In this document: positions 8,030 to 15,921 of the stretch, in pieces
Layout of the letters: every line of letters starts with the position of its first letter
Position numbering within the stretch: position 1 is the stretch's first letter
NCBI GenBank assembly: GCA_029555415.1
Contig: JAKPSI010000037.1
Coordinates: forward strand, 62,001-126,000
Direction: 5' to 3'
Origin: Bacteroidota bacterium
GTDB lineage: Bacteria; Bacteroidota; Bacteroidia; Chitinophagales; Chitinophagaceae
Length of the DNA: 64,000 bases
Position numbers and translations under genes: made by a program
Notes under the pieces: generated by a model
Told to the model about the DNA's origin: nothing
The model's database searches: none
The model's input: the letters and a program-made list of their open reading frames with translations, nothing else

Positions 8030-8377
8030 TCACCCGCGTTCTCTGGTCATCACGAAATCGAACTCATGCGCAATGATCCAGCTATGCCCGATCCAGAGCG
8101 CCGAGCAGGCGAAGGCGTCCGCCATATTCTCCATGGCCGGATGATCATGTTTGAGGGCGATATGAGAATGAACATCAAATGAGATGAGGGATTTGCGGTA
8201 GCCCTTTGCTTCAACGCTCCAGAATTTGAGGGTTTTGCCGGCATCGTTCCGGTGCTTGATCTCCATGATGATATCGAGCAGCAGGCGGTCTCCTGCATGC
8301 TCTGCCCGGGTAACATATATCGCGATGTTATCACTGGAATAGACTTCCAGTAGCTGGGTAATTTCCCGGGGAAGCAT
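8030..8377 (-). CDS. Hypothetical protein, 115 residues
   Basis: I do not recognise this protein. It is soluble, lacks a signal peptide and is rich in His in the second half (SFDVHSHIALKHDHPAMEN). The regular alternation of hydrophobic residues (NIAIYVTRAEH, RLLLDIIMEIKH) suggests an alpha/beta or ferredoxin-like fold. It is the last gene of a minus-strand series of small genes running down from 12432. The start ATG at 8377 is the first in frame. Confidence 0.55.
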   Translation of the reverse strand: MLPREITQLLEVYSSDNIAIYVTRAEHAGDRLLLDIIMEIKHRNDAGKTLKFWSVEAKGYRKSLISFDVHSHIALKHDHPAMENMADAFACSALWIGHSWIIAHEFDFVMTRERG

Positions 8378-8501
8378 GATAAAGCAGTTTAAGTAGCAAT
8401 TTGTAACTACTACAATGTACGAAACGGAATGGAGGAAAAAAATGATTTGGATGGGGTCAGAGAGTATGCTGGTCTTCGAAATAAAAAGACAATTATATCT
8501 G

Positions 8502-8915
8502 CTAACCTTCTCCTTTGCCCTGTATCAAATACATTCCGTATGTCCAGATCAAACCCGCCAGGAACGGGATATTCATGATCGCGACATAGATCAGGTCGCC
8601 GTCCGCCCCGGACCCGGACCGGATCTCATGAAGCCCATAAGCGGTCATGAAACCCACCGGCAGTCCGAACCAGCACAAAAAGGTCAGTATTACGTTGGTC
8701 CGCACCCGAGGTTGCCTGACCAGCAAAATGGGAAGACACAGGATACAGAGCAGGATGCCATAGAAAAGTGCGAATACAAAGGACATTTGGATCATCCATT
8801 CCCGGGTGAACCATTCACTTTTGTAGTTCCGGTTATCATAGGCGGAATAAACCAGTGTCGCCACAACGGAAATGGCAAGTGGCAGAAGTACGGCTTTTTG
8901 GTAATAGCGAAACAT
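8502..8915 (-). CDS. Hypothetical four-helix membrane protein
   Basis: A 137-residue protein with four predicted membrane segments: around residues 8-26, 43-66, 76-95 and 109-130. No known family motif is visible. Basic residues in the loops (LLVRQPRVRTN) favour a cytoplasmic position for the middle loop. It lies between two other small unknown genes on the same strand, with gaps of 124 and 44 bases. Confidence 0.6.
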   Translation of the reverse strand: MFRYYQKAVLLPLAISVVATLVYSAYDNRNYKSEWFTREWMIQMSFVFALFYGILLCILCLPILLVRQPRVRTNVILTFLCWFGLPVGFMTAYGLHEIRSGSGADGDLIYVAIMNIPFLAGLIWTYGMYLIQGKGEG

Positions 8916-8959
8916 GGATAATTAATATTATTACACTTGTCCGGACACTTTAAGTATCG

Positions 8960-9163
8960 TTATAATCTGTGTTTGGAGCGACCCCCCTTCCGGTATAAAT
9001 AGATGCCGAGCAGGCAAAAAGCCAGACATGCAAGTTCAGCGCCAAATGGCCAAAACCCAAGTTTCCCTGAGCGGTAATCTGAATAGATACTGAACATCTC
9101 CCGAAGCGATCCGAATACAATGAGTACCCCTAGTATTTTGTAACCATTAACTCCTTTTTGCAT
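8960..9163 (-). CDS. Small two-helix membrane protein
   Basis: A 67-residue protein with hydrophobic segments at about residues 9-25 and 37-57 and a strongly basic tail (RKGGRSKHRL). No family is recognised. The length, clean hydrophobic pattern and basic cytoplasmic end argue for a real gene. It lies 44 bases upstream of the four-helix protein on the same strand and may be co-transcribed with it. Confidence 0.5.
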   Translation of the reverse strand: MQKGVNGYKILGVLIVFGSLREMFSIYSDYRSGKLGFWPFGAELACLAFCLLGIYLYRKGGRSKHRL

Positions 9164-9190
9164 ATGGCAATTTACAAATATCCATGTAGC

Positions 9191-9643
9191 CTACCTGTCA
9201 GAATAAAGTACCAACTCCCGGTCAAAACATTGTTTATCACTTTTGAATACCCCTTTCTGAAATGCCTGCTGATAAAGCGCTGGAAGCTTATTGTATCTGC
9301 GTTTCCGGCGACGATCGATCTGCTTTATCGTAATAAAATCATAAATGTATGAAAACATTAAAATCACCTCCAGATGGTCACACCCCGGGCGTAAGTGTAA
9401 AAGGGCCTCCTCATAACCCACACCCCTGATCGTGATATCCGTTACACTATCAGGAATACTAACCTGCAGTGGCCCACGAAAGTCCATTGTTCGTGAAACA
9501 GTGCCCCCTTTGATCTTAACTTCGTTGCTGTAAACTGAATCCAGCCGTTCATCGATCAGGGTTATGGTGATGTTTCTGGATTGTCCGTAGCCGGAGAGAA
9601 CACCACAAACAATTGAAAGAATAAAAAAGGTGAATTGTTTCAT
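9191..9643 (-). CDS. Exported protein of unknown function
   Basis: A 150-residue protein with a signal peptide (MKQFTFFILSIVCGVLSGYG) followed by a small beta-rich domain. The opening NITITLIDERLDSVYSNEVKIKGG recalls the carboxypeptidase-regulatory-like (CarboxypepD_reg) beta-sandwich found at the start of many exported Bacteroidota proteins. The C-terminal third is basic (KQIDRRRKRRYNKLP). No catalytic motif is visible. Family placement is an inference from pattern only. Confidence 0.6.
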   Translation of the reverse strand: MKQFTFFILSIVCGVLSGYGQSRNITITLIDERLDSVYSNEVKIKGGTVSRTMDFRGPLQVSIPDSVTDITIRGVGYEEALLHLRPGCDHLEVILMFSYIYDFITIKQIDRRRKRRYNKLPALYQQAFQKGVFKSDKQCFDRELVLYSDR

Positions 9644-9727
9644 TTGTCTGAAAATATCATTTTTCCCTTTAAAAATGTATGAGCGGAAAAAATGTAACCC
9701 TGGAGACTATAATGTGAAAACAAGCGA

Positions 9728-10027
9728 TCAGTCATAGCAACCCAATTCACTTGGAGAAAGTGCTTGTATTTCGTCATTTTCAAGTTTGACCCCAGCCAAA
9801 TACTTTCTATACAAGAATAAGAAAACATTTCTCTGTGCAATAAAAACAATATGATGGCTTCCATTGTCAAACTTCCAATGCCAGAAAGCGATATGGATCT
9901 CTTTATCCTCAATAGTGGAGCGAAAGCTGCCACAATCACTTATATTCAATAAAAACTCTTTTGAAACAGTAAGTAATTTTTCAGCCTCCCTGTCAACAGC
10001 ATTTTGATATAATTGATCTTTTGACAT
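9728..10027 (-). CDS. Hypothetical protein, 99 residues
   Basis: A soluble protein with no recognisable family. The N-terminal helix (DQLYQNAVDREAEKLLTVSKEF) is followed by beta-strand-like stretches (KEIHIAFWHWKF, HHIVFIAQRNVFLFLYRK). A second frame over part of this interval is also open, but this one has the more protein-like composition and a natural ATG at 10027. The surrounding DNA is more AT-rich than the genome core. Confidence 0.45.
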   Translation of the reverse strand: MSKDQLYQNAVDREAEKLLTVSKEFLLNISDCGSFRSTIEDKEIHIAFWHWKFDNGSHHIVFIAQRNVFLFLYRKYLAGVKLENDEIQALSPSELGCYD

Positions 10028-10101
10028 CCCTTACTAATTGTATCAGACTACATGTATTTTGATTAATCTTTCATTGTTCTCACATTTCTGACAGATCAAA
10101 T

Positions 10102-10299
10102 TCACCCCCTTTTCATCGCACGGATGATCCTGTCCGTACGCCGGTCAGCCCTCGCATTCTGCAATGACGTCACTGCCCAAATCGCCGCTGGGATCCAGCC
10201 CAGGATCGTGATCTGCAGGATCAGGCAAAGAATGCCGGTGAGGATCTTTCCGCGCAGAAAGAAGGACAGGAATGGTAACAGGATCGCGATCAGGGTCAT
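10102..10299 (-). CDS. YqaE/Pmp3-like small membrane protein
   Basis: A 65-residue protein with two hydrophobic segments. The order FFLRGKILTGILCLILQI then LGWIPAAIWAV matches the YqaE/Pmp3 family (FLRGK, then GWIPG and a hydrophobic run). In other organisms these proteins affect membrane potential or stress tolerance. The tail is basic (RADRRTDRIIRAMKRG). It lies between two hypothetical genes on the same strand. Confidence 0.7.
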   Translation of the reverse strand: MTLIAILLPFLSFFLRGKILTGILCLILQITILGWIPAAIWAVTSLQNARADRRTDRIIRAMKRG

Positions 10300-10321
10300 A
10301 TCAGTTAATGTTAAAGTACAA

Positions 10322-10777
10322 TTATTTAGTTTTTTCCAGTTCGTTGATCACAGCTTTCACCTTGCCTTTGAAATTCAGGATCTCCTCATCCTGAACAACA
10401 GTCCGGTCATCATATTCAGTGACCTGGAATTGCAGGGACCGTCCATCAGTCAAATCAAATTGAATGAAGATCAAGTCTTCTTCTTTATTTCCCGGCGCAG
10501 CGATCCCGGGAAGTTCCATTGCAAAAATGCGGGCGGGCACCTGTGACAACAAAGGGGATATCACATTGAACTGGTGTGCCTCCATCTCTTTACTCACCCC
10601 GCTGAAATGATAGCCATCTTTAGTAAATCTCGCCGACCAAAAACTTTCAGAAGGATCTTCAAAAATCGCATCCGCCGTCAATTTGTAAACCACCGAAGGC
10701 GACCAACGGCTGCTGCTGAAGCGGCCAAAGTACAGCGCACGAATGTCATCTTTATTGAAACAAACCATATCATTCAT
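10322..10777 (-). CDS. Hypothetical protein, 151 residues
   Basis: A soluble acidic protein without signal peptide or recognised domain. It has an N-terminal YFGRFSSSRWSPSVVYKL, central beta-rich stretches (LIFIQFDLTDGRSLQFQV) and a short C-terminal helix. It starts just below the stop of the 10780 gene (2-base gap), so the two are probably one transcript and may act together. Confidence 0.55.
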   Translation of the reverse strand: MNDMVCFNKDDIRALYFGRFSSSRWSPSVVYKLTADAIFEDPSESFWSARFTKDGYHFSGVSKEMEAHQFNVISPLLSQVPARIFAMELPGIAAPGNKEEDLIFIQFDLTDGRSLQFQVTEYDDRTVVQDEEILNFKGKVKAVINELEKTK

Positions 10778-10779
10778 GT

Positions 10780-11280
10780 TTAATGCCAGCTGATCATATC
10801 TATGACCTCAGACATTAATATACTGCATTGCCTGCTGATCGCCGCCTGAATGCCATATTGCCCGGAAGCATCAGGATCATCCCAAACTGATGATCGCGAT
10901 CCGGCATCTGTAGTACCGGGCTTGTAGATGACTGATGTTTGGATCTCCCGGTTCCAGTCCGGGATAAAGTGCGGATAAATCCGGTCGGTGGTCAGAAAAA
11001 ACTGACCAGAAAAGTCATCTTGTCTATTAGGCTGGCTGTCGTTTTTTTCAAATTCAATTATCCCACCATCAGGGCTTATCAACGCGAGCCGGCGACAGAT
11101 CACAATGGTTTTATACCCCATCGGAATATGCTTCTCCAGTTCTGTATGGGTAAATGTTTCAGGGTCATCACTCAATCGGGAATAGCCATTGGCGAAAACA
11201 AAGTAGTTCCCTTTGGCGCTGACATCAAAGGGATCCGGGCCACCCGTAGGAAAATCGTATTGTATAATGGGTTGTGACAT
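10780..11280 (-). CDS. Hypothetical protein, 166 residues
   Basis: I do not recognise this protein. The ATG at 11280 (MSQPIIQYDFPTGG) is preferred to a TTG 39 bases upstream. It is beta-rich with repeated Asp/Gly turns (TGGPDPFDVSAKGNYF, GYKTIVICRRLALISPDGG), which could be a small jelly-roll or propeller-like fold. There is no signal peptide. It is only 2 bases from the 10322 gene. Confidence 0.5.
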   Translation of the reverse strand: MSQPIIQYDFPTGGPDPFDVSAKGNYFVFANGYSRLSDDPETFTHTELEKHIPMGYKTIVICRRLALISPDGGIIEFEKNDSQPNRQDDFSGQFFLTTDRIYPHFIPDWNREIQTSVIYKPGTTDAGSRSSVWDDPDASGQYGIQAAISRQCSILMSEVIDMISWH

Positions 11281-11325
11281 GTAATTATTTATACAGATAA
11301 AGGAACTCAAATGATCCAAACAGGC

Positions 11326-11787
11326 TCAGCTTCCGCCTTCCAGCCCCTTTTTCAGCTTTTTCTCAAACCTGACCGCTGCAATTGCTACTAATGCTGAAAC
11401 AAAAGTAGCGAGCATACAAATTGACAGAAAGCCCGCCGGGTCATCATCTTTGTTATGAAAGAATCTGATGTAGAGTCCTGCACCAGCAACTAAAACACCG
11501 AATATAACTGCGCAATACCAGATGCTGCTTAAGGCCGAGAGAGCCTGAGAGGTGTCCAATTTATTCTGACCTGCAAACCCGAGTAACCTGAATACCTTGT
11601 ACAATCCGATAAAAAAGGGAATGGAAGCGGCATAGCCGTAAAGAATGAATGGGTCGGTGTAAATGTGGAAGAGGTCGAGGTCTTTGGCGCGGCCTTCAGT
11701 GAGGGGTATAAGGATTAGAATTAAAAGCGCTACAAGTACGATCAGAAAAATACAAGAGCGAAATATGAAGTTCAATTTCTTTCCCAT
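11326..11787 (-). CDS. DUF2975-like membrane protein
   Basis: A 153-residue protein with four membrane segments: around residues 10-30, 45-65, 85-106 and 122-142. The segment order, with IPFFIGLYKVFRLL before a charged cytoplasmic loop (AGQNKLDTSQALSAL), resembles the DUF2975 family. DUF2975 genes are often followed by a small XRE-type regulator, which is absent here. The start at 11787 (MGKKLNFIFR) is chosen because the longer frame adds a non-conserved Cys-rich leader. Confidence 0.55.
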   Translation of the reverse strand: MGKKLNFIFRSCIFLIVLVALLILILIPLTEGRAKDLDLFHIYTDPFILYGYAASIPFFIGLYKVFRLLGFAGQNKLDTSQALSALSSIWYCAVIFGVLVAGAGLYIRFFHNKDDDPAGFLSICMLATFVSALVAIAAVRFEKKLKKGLEGGS

Positions 11788-11934
11788 CAGCTTCAAATTA
11801 CAAATAATACTGAATCTACAAAACTGCCCCAAGTACTGACACATCTTTCAATAGGTAACAAATTGCACCAAGAGTATATAGAGCCGTTTGAAATGGAAAA
11901 ACTCCAGAAAAGAAAGGTTATTCCAGGATAAGAC

Positions 11935-12432
11935 TCATCTCAATCGACTAACCTGAAGCTCATCTTCAACACCTTCAACCTTCATAAAATACATACCATT
12001 CTTCAAATAAATTATTACATCGGGCATATATGCGTAATGATAAGTATACGCGTACGATGCCTGTTGCCAAATACTACCATTCATCATTTTGAAGATCGTA
12101 TCGCCATCCCACCCCTCAAACTCTCCATCAATATTTGTTTCTATAACTTGGCCTGTGTAATTCACAGCATTATCCGAATACCCATTTCCGACACTCCCAT
12201 CTTGATCAAAATGCTGAACGTTCGAAAGCTTTTCTTCAAGTTCAGAATTTTCAACTTCCAGCTCGGAAATTTTTTCTTTTGCATCCTTCAACTCATTTTC
12301 CAAATCGTTGATTTGAGATTTAAGAGAGCTGACTTGTTTTTGGTTTGAACTGTATTGCTTAAAAAGGAAAGAACCCCCCGCAATTAATAGGGCAGCAACT
12401 ATACCAATGAGTATTTTCTGCTTTTTATCCAC
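11935..12432 (-). CDS. Membrane-anchored coiled-coil protein
   Basis: A 165-residue protein starting at a GTG. A single N-terminal membrane segment (about residues 8-24) is followed by a heptad coiled coil (about residues 34-72, rich in Glu/Lys/Leu) and a C-terminal globular domain. The latter contains DGEFEGWDGDTIFKMMNGSI and WQQASYAYTYHYAYMPDV, a conserved domain I have seen in bacterial proteins but cannot tie to a function. It is the first gene of the minus-strand run 12432-8030. Coding DNA and flanks are AT-rich relative to lon or porQ, consistent with acquired DNA. Confidence 0.65.
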   Translation of the reverse strand: MDKKQKILIGIVAALLIAGGSFLFKQYSSNQKQVSSLKSQINDLENELKDAKEKISELEVENSELEEKLSNVQHFDQDGSVGNGYSDNAVNYTGQVIETNIDGEFEGWDGDTIFKMMNGSIWQQASYAYTYHYAYMPDVIIYLKNGMYFMKVEGVEDELQVSRLR

Positions 12433-12636
12433 ACCGAAAGGATTTTGATGGCTACAAATAGATTAATGCCTACCACTCGAATTCATGAATAATATAATAG
12501 ATATTACGATTCTATTTGAGTTTAAAGCTAGATTATAAATATACAATTCAGACTTCTTACTTTCATTGTAAACACATCTAAATAACGCATTTCTAGTCTT
12601 GAAATTTAAAAAATAAGAATTATCCATTACTACTTT
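12433..12636. other. AT-rich spacer
   Basis: About 200 bases of clearly AT-rich DNA lie between the coiled-coil gene and the decayed porQ fragment. I see no gene, hairpin terminator or repeat in it. It may hold the promoter for the run of minus-strand genes below. Confidence 0.4.
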
Positions 12637-12742
12637 CTCCCCAACCCCACCAACCTATCCAGCCTCATATTCACCCCCAGCTGGTTATACCCCGTTGCAT
12701 TCTGGTACCAGGACCGCCGTAGCGGATCTGGAGCTTGGGGAA
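12637..12742 (-). pseudogene. Decayed copy of the porQ 3' end
   Basis: About 105 bases match the last ~35 codons of porQ (14850-14956) in the same orientation, at roughly 90% identity by eye. Examples are shared runs such as CCCCAACCCCACCAACCTAT and CATTCTGGTACCAGG. The copy has lost single bases (CCGCCGTAGC for CCGTCCGTAGC) and substituted others, so its frame is broken. It is non-functional. The remainder to 12847 shows no gene. Together with porQ it brackets a 2.2-kb insert carrying two genes. Confidence 0.85.
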
Positions 12743-12847
12743 TAGTGCCATCAAATCAGAGGCAGAACAGTGCTAAAATTTGAGGATCTATTCGTCTGTC
12801 AGCAAAGCAGAAAATCCCATGTTGAACATTCGTGCCACTTCAAGCTC

Positions 12848-13960
12848 TTATTTATCTGTAGTTGATAATGCCGAATTATTTGCCGCAATCAGTTTAGTCA
12901 GGATCGTCAAATAGTTGGATGTATTTCTTTCGTAAGCTGCTTTCGTCTTGTGTGCAATCACTAGATCCAAAGCAGGCAACACAGTTATGTATTGTCCGAA
13001 ATTCCCCTGGGCAGTATATGCTCCTCTGTATGCACCATTGTCAGCAGGAGCATTCCAAACCCACCATAAATAACCATAACCAAAATACCGCAGATAAGCT
13101 CCGTCTTTATAATACGGTGCTTTAAATGTTGCCATTTCCTGAGTAGTGGTAAAAGGAGTTGTTATGGTATGAACCCAATTTGCAGGGGTGATTTGTTTGT
13201 CTTTCCATTGTCCGTTCCGTAACATCAGGTATCCTATCCTTGCCATATCTCTTGTAGAAAACCACATTGGGTACCCAGGATAAATCGACTTTGCAGTGTC
13301 TACCGCTTTTTGTTGAATGGCTTTATCCCAATCCTCCATGTTTAAAGGCCGTGCAAGAATAGAATCAACTGCGTAGTAGATGCCTGTGCCGGTAAGTTTT
13401 TCAAATAAGTACCCGGCCAGATTAAAATCCCAATTATTGTACAGGAAAAGAGTACCGGGCTTTACGCTTCCTCTTTTAGGTGCGATCGCATATTCGTCGC
13501 CCCAATAACTGGGCTCATGAAATACACCTGACCTTGCTGTAAGTAAATTCTGAATAGTAGCTTTTTTCTCAATGGGCAACAGACCGTTCACATCATCAAT
13601 CTTTAACTGTTCAAGTGTGCTGTTTAAATTGATCTTGCCATTTTCCACGAAAGGTCCGTACAAAATCGAAAGCACACTTTTGCGGCAAGAGGCTATATAG
13701 CTTAATTCTTTTGTATCGCCGTATGAGAATATAACTTTCCCATATTGTATAACCATCATGCCAGTTGTGTTCGCACTGTCAATAATAAATTGCTTTAGCT
13801 CCTTTAGCTTAGTAGTGTCCCAACCCTGTGTTGAAGGGTCTTTGACATATTGCCAACCGCTATCAGGAAAAATGTAATCCATCTTTTTGTCAACAGGTGA
13901 TTGTTGGCAGAATGAATACGAACAGTAGAATAAGAGAATAATAAATGATATTTTTTTCAA
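12848..13960 (-). CDS. Exported serine hydrolase, class C beta-lactamase fold
   Basis: A 370-residue protein with a signal peptide (MKKISFIILLFYCSYSFC). All three active-site elements of the beta-lactamase/penicillin-binding fold are present: SCRK in ASCRKSVLS (nucleophile Ser and Lys), YNN in LYNNWDFN, and HKT in VIAHKTKAAY in place of KTG. It probably hydrolyses an ester, amide or D-amino-acid peptide; beta-lactam hydrolysis cannot be assumed. The start is a TTG at 13960, as no ATG gives the leader. It lies inside the segment flanked by porQ 3' copies and is more AT-rich than neighbouring core genes. Confidence 0.85.
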   Translation of the reverse strand: MKKISFIILLFYCSYSFCQQSPVDKKMDYIFPDSGWQYVKDPSTQGWDTTKLKELKQFIIDSANTTGMMVIQYGKVIFSYGDTKELSYIASCRKSVLSILYGPFVENGKINLNSTLEQLKIDDVNGLLPIEKKATIQNLLTARSGVFHEPSYWGDEYAIAPKRGSVKPGTLFLYNNWDFNLAGYLFEKLTGTGIYYAVDSILARPLNMEDWDKAIQQKAVDTAKSIYPGYPMWFSTRDMARIGYLMLRNGQWKDKQITPANWVHTITTPFTTTQEMATFKAPYYKDGAYLRYFGYGYLWWVWNAPADNGAYRGAYTAQGNFGQYITVLPALDLVIAHKTKAAYERNTSNYLTILTKLIAANNSALSTTDK

Positions 13961-14122
13961 AGTCTTGTAATGTTTGAAATCGTTTTGGCTTTTATCTCAG
14001 CATAAGGCACAATACTTAAATATACGAACCCTTTAAAATATATCTACCTGTTAAATACTGGAATCCATGCAATTTGATGTCTCACATCTTTAATAACCTG
14101 CCTCATAGATGTATAGCTCCTA

Positions 14123-14162
14123 CATTTTACTTCTTACCTCTTACCTTTTACCTTTTATTTTC
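14123..14162. repeat. ACCTTTTACC word tract
   Basis: A degenerate tandem of TTACCTTTTACC-type words lies downstream of the DUF4265 gene. Similar tracts are at 8000-8028, 14810-14848, 29217-29255 and 34440-34475. Confidence 0.55.
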
Positions 14163-14199
14163 GTTAAGCACCATCTATACAAACCGGCAGGAATTTCTT

Positions 14200-14664
14200 T
14201 CAGGCCTGGTGTTTGTCAGAAAGAACAGCCTCCGCATAATCAATAATTCCTTTGTTCTGAAGTTCGGTTAATTTTTGATTTATTGGCCTATAATCGTTGT
14301 CTGCAAGAATTTCCAATGCAAAATATCCTTCCTTTAGTTTTTCAGATCTACAATCCAATGAATGGAAGATTTCACGAATATCATTTGTCAAAACAGATTT
14401 GTCAAGAATTACAACTTGAATGAGTGAGTTGCCAGAATATTCAACGGTTTCTTTATAGATTAACAATTCTCCAGTTTCGTCATACTCAGCAAATACAATG
14501 TCGCCTGAAGCAATTGGAGCATAAAATGGAATATTTTCAATTTTGTAAAAGCCCTTTGCTTCATCTACAATTTCCGCCCACATTGTTTCATCAATCCACT
14601 CGTCCAAAACATCACTTTGAAATCTGATAAGAATTTTTACAAAATCTCCACTATTCAGTGTCAT
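14200..14664 (-). CDS. DUF4265 domain protein
   Basis: A 154-residue soluble acidic protein resembling the DUF4265 family. FVKILIRFQSD is followed by WIDETMWAEIVDEAKGFYKI and ENIPFYAPIASGDIVFAEYD, the typical order with the NIPF(F/Y) turn. The function of the family is unknown to me. The start at 14664 (MTLNSGDFVK) is chosen because the longer frame adds a non-conserved leader. It lies within the segment bounded by the porQ 3' duplication and is AT-rich, suggesting acquisition together with the serine hydrolase. Confidence 0.7.
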   Translation of the reverse strand: MTLNSGDFVKILIRFQSDVLDEWIDETMWAEIVDEAKGFYKIENIPFYAPIASGDIVFAEYDETGELLIYKETVEYSGNSLIQVVILDKSVLTNDIREIFHSLDCRSEKLKEGYFALEILADNDYRPINQKLTELQNKGIIDYAEAVLSDKHQA

Positions 14665-14809
14665 AAAAAAAGTATCGCTTTGCTGATGCTTAAAAAAATT
14701 AAACTTACTTAACAGATAAAAAACCGCAACCTCATCATTGTTCCATACAAATATCACCTGGCTTCTTTGAGTAATTACATGTCACGTAAATGTATAGCCC
14801 CTAACTCCA

Positions 14810-14848
14810 ACCTCTTACCTCTTACCTCTTACCTCTCACCTCCTACCT
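14810..14848. repeat. CTTACCTCTTACC word tract at porQ 3' end
   Basis: A run of six degenerate CTTACCTCTTACC-type words abuts and slightly overlaps the stop of porQ at 14843. The position at the junction of the duplicated porQ end makes it a candidate recombination substrate. Confidence 0.55.
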
Positions 14849-15886
14849 CTTCCCCAACCCCACCAACCTATCCAATCTCATATTCACCCCCAGCTGATTA
14901 TACCCCGTCGCATTCTGGTACCAGGCCCGTCCGTAGCGGATCTGGAGCTTTGGGAACAGGGCTGCTACACCGAGTGAGAAGCCGGTAATGCCGTTGCCGC
15001 CTGCGCCGATCTTCAGTTCCTGGCGGCGGAGATAATTGTAAGCGGCCGTCACTTCTATTTTATCACCGCCGTAAATGGTGGTGGCGAATACAAAATGGCG
15101 GAAGAGTTTATCCAGCGTGATCTTTTTATCCGAGCCGTTCGCATAACCATTGTCGTTATTGTAGGTGGTATCACTATAGCGGATATTGAACTGGTGCAAG
15201 TGATGGGCCGTCACCGAGAAACTGAAAGGCGCATCCTTCAAGCGTTTCGTGAAACCGACCTGCAGGTCGAAAGGCAGGTCATCGGGCCGGGTGCCCGCGT
15301 ATTCTTTTAATTGAAAGCCCAGGTTCTTCACCAATAAAGAAGCAGAGAACAATCCACTACTGTCTTTATAATGTACCCCCGCATCCAAGGCTAATCCGTT
15401 GGACCGGTACACATCATAAGCCGAGTGGATGTATTTCAGGCTCGCGCCGGCATTCCATCGTTCATAAAAAGCATGACTGGCCGATACCTGCATCACCCAA
15501 TCCACAGGACGGAACTGCCCCAGCACATTGCCCGATGCGTCCGTGGCCGTGATGCTGCCATAATCGAAATACTGCAGTCCGTACGCGATGTTGGTGTTGA
15601 ATTTATCCAGATGATACCCCATCGCCGCATGGTACACATGCACCCCGGAATAATAATTGTTGAACACCGCCGTGAACTGCGTATGCATCTGGTCCGTAAG
15701 CAGGGAAGGATTATTGAAGGCCAGACCGATATCATTGGAAGGCTGTGAAGTATTCACCGCGCCCAGCGCCGTCAGCTGCGGCGCCGCCGGCAGTTTCAGG
15801 AAACTGAATACCGATCCGCCACCCAGGGTCTGGGCGTTTGCAACACTATGCGCAAAAAAAAGCAGCAGGCAAAGTCGGTACTTCAT
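14843..15886 (-). CDS. porQ: Type IX secretion system protein PorQ
   Basis: A 347-residue outer-membrane protein with signal peptide (MKYRLCLLLFFAHSVANAQ). It opens with LGGGSVFSFLKLPAAPQLTALG and continues with NDIGLAFNNPSLL, the recognisable start of PorQ. Many amphipathic strands suggest a beta-barrel. PorQ takes part in type IX secretion, where it is linked to the attachment-complex proteins PorU, PorV and PorZ at the outer membrane. It lies 35 bases downstream of lon on the same strand. Its 3' end is duplicated at 12637-12742. Confidence 0.85.
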   Translation of the reverse strand: MKYRLCLLLFFAHSVANAQTLGGGSVFSFLKLPAAPQLTALGAVNTSQPSNDIGLAFNNPSLLTDQMHTQFTAVFNNYYSGVHVYHAAMGYHLDKFNTNIAYGLQYFDYGSITATDASGNVLGQFRPVDWVMQVSASHAFYERWNAGASLKYIHSAYDVYRSNGLALDAGVHYKDSSGLFSASLLVKNLGFQLKEYAGTRPDDLPFDLQVGFTKRLKDAPFSFSVTAHHLHQFNIRYSDTTYNNDNGYANGSDKKITLDKLFRHFVFATTIYGGDKIEVTAAYNYLRRQELKIGAGGNGITGFSLGVAALFPKLQIRYGRAWYQNATGYNQLGVNMRLDRLVGLGKR

Positions 15887-15921
15887 CTGCTGCTAAATTA
15901 AGCTTTGTTATTTGTCCGGCC

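Noticed and set aside
9640-9939. Alternative 99-codon frame overlapping the 9728 gene
   Set aside because: It overlaps the signal peptide region of the 9191 gene and has a less protein-like composition than the frame chosen.
12637-12742. Possible small gene downstream of the serine hydrolase
   Set aside because: The sequence is a frame-broken copy of the porQ end, not an independent gene.
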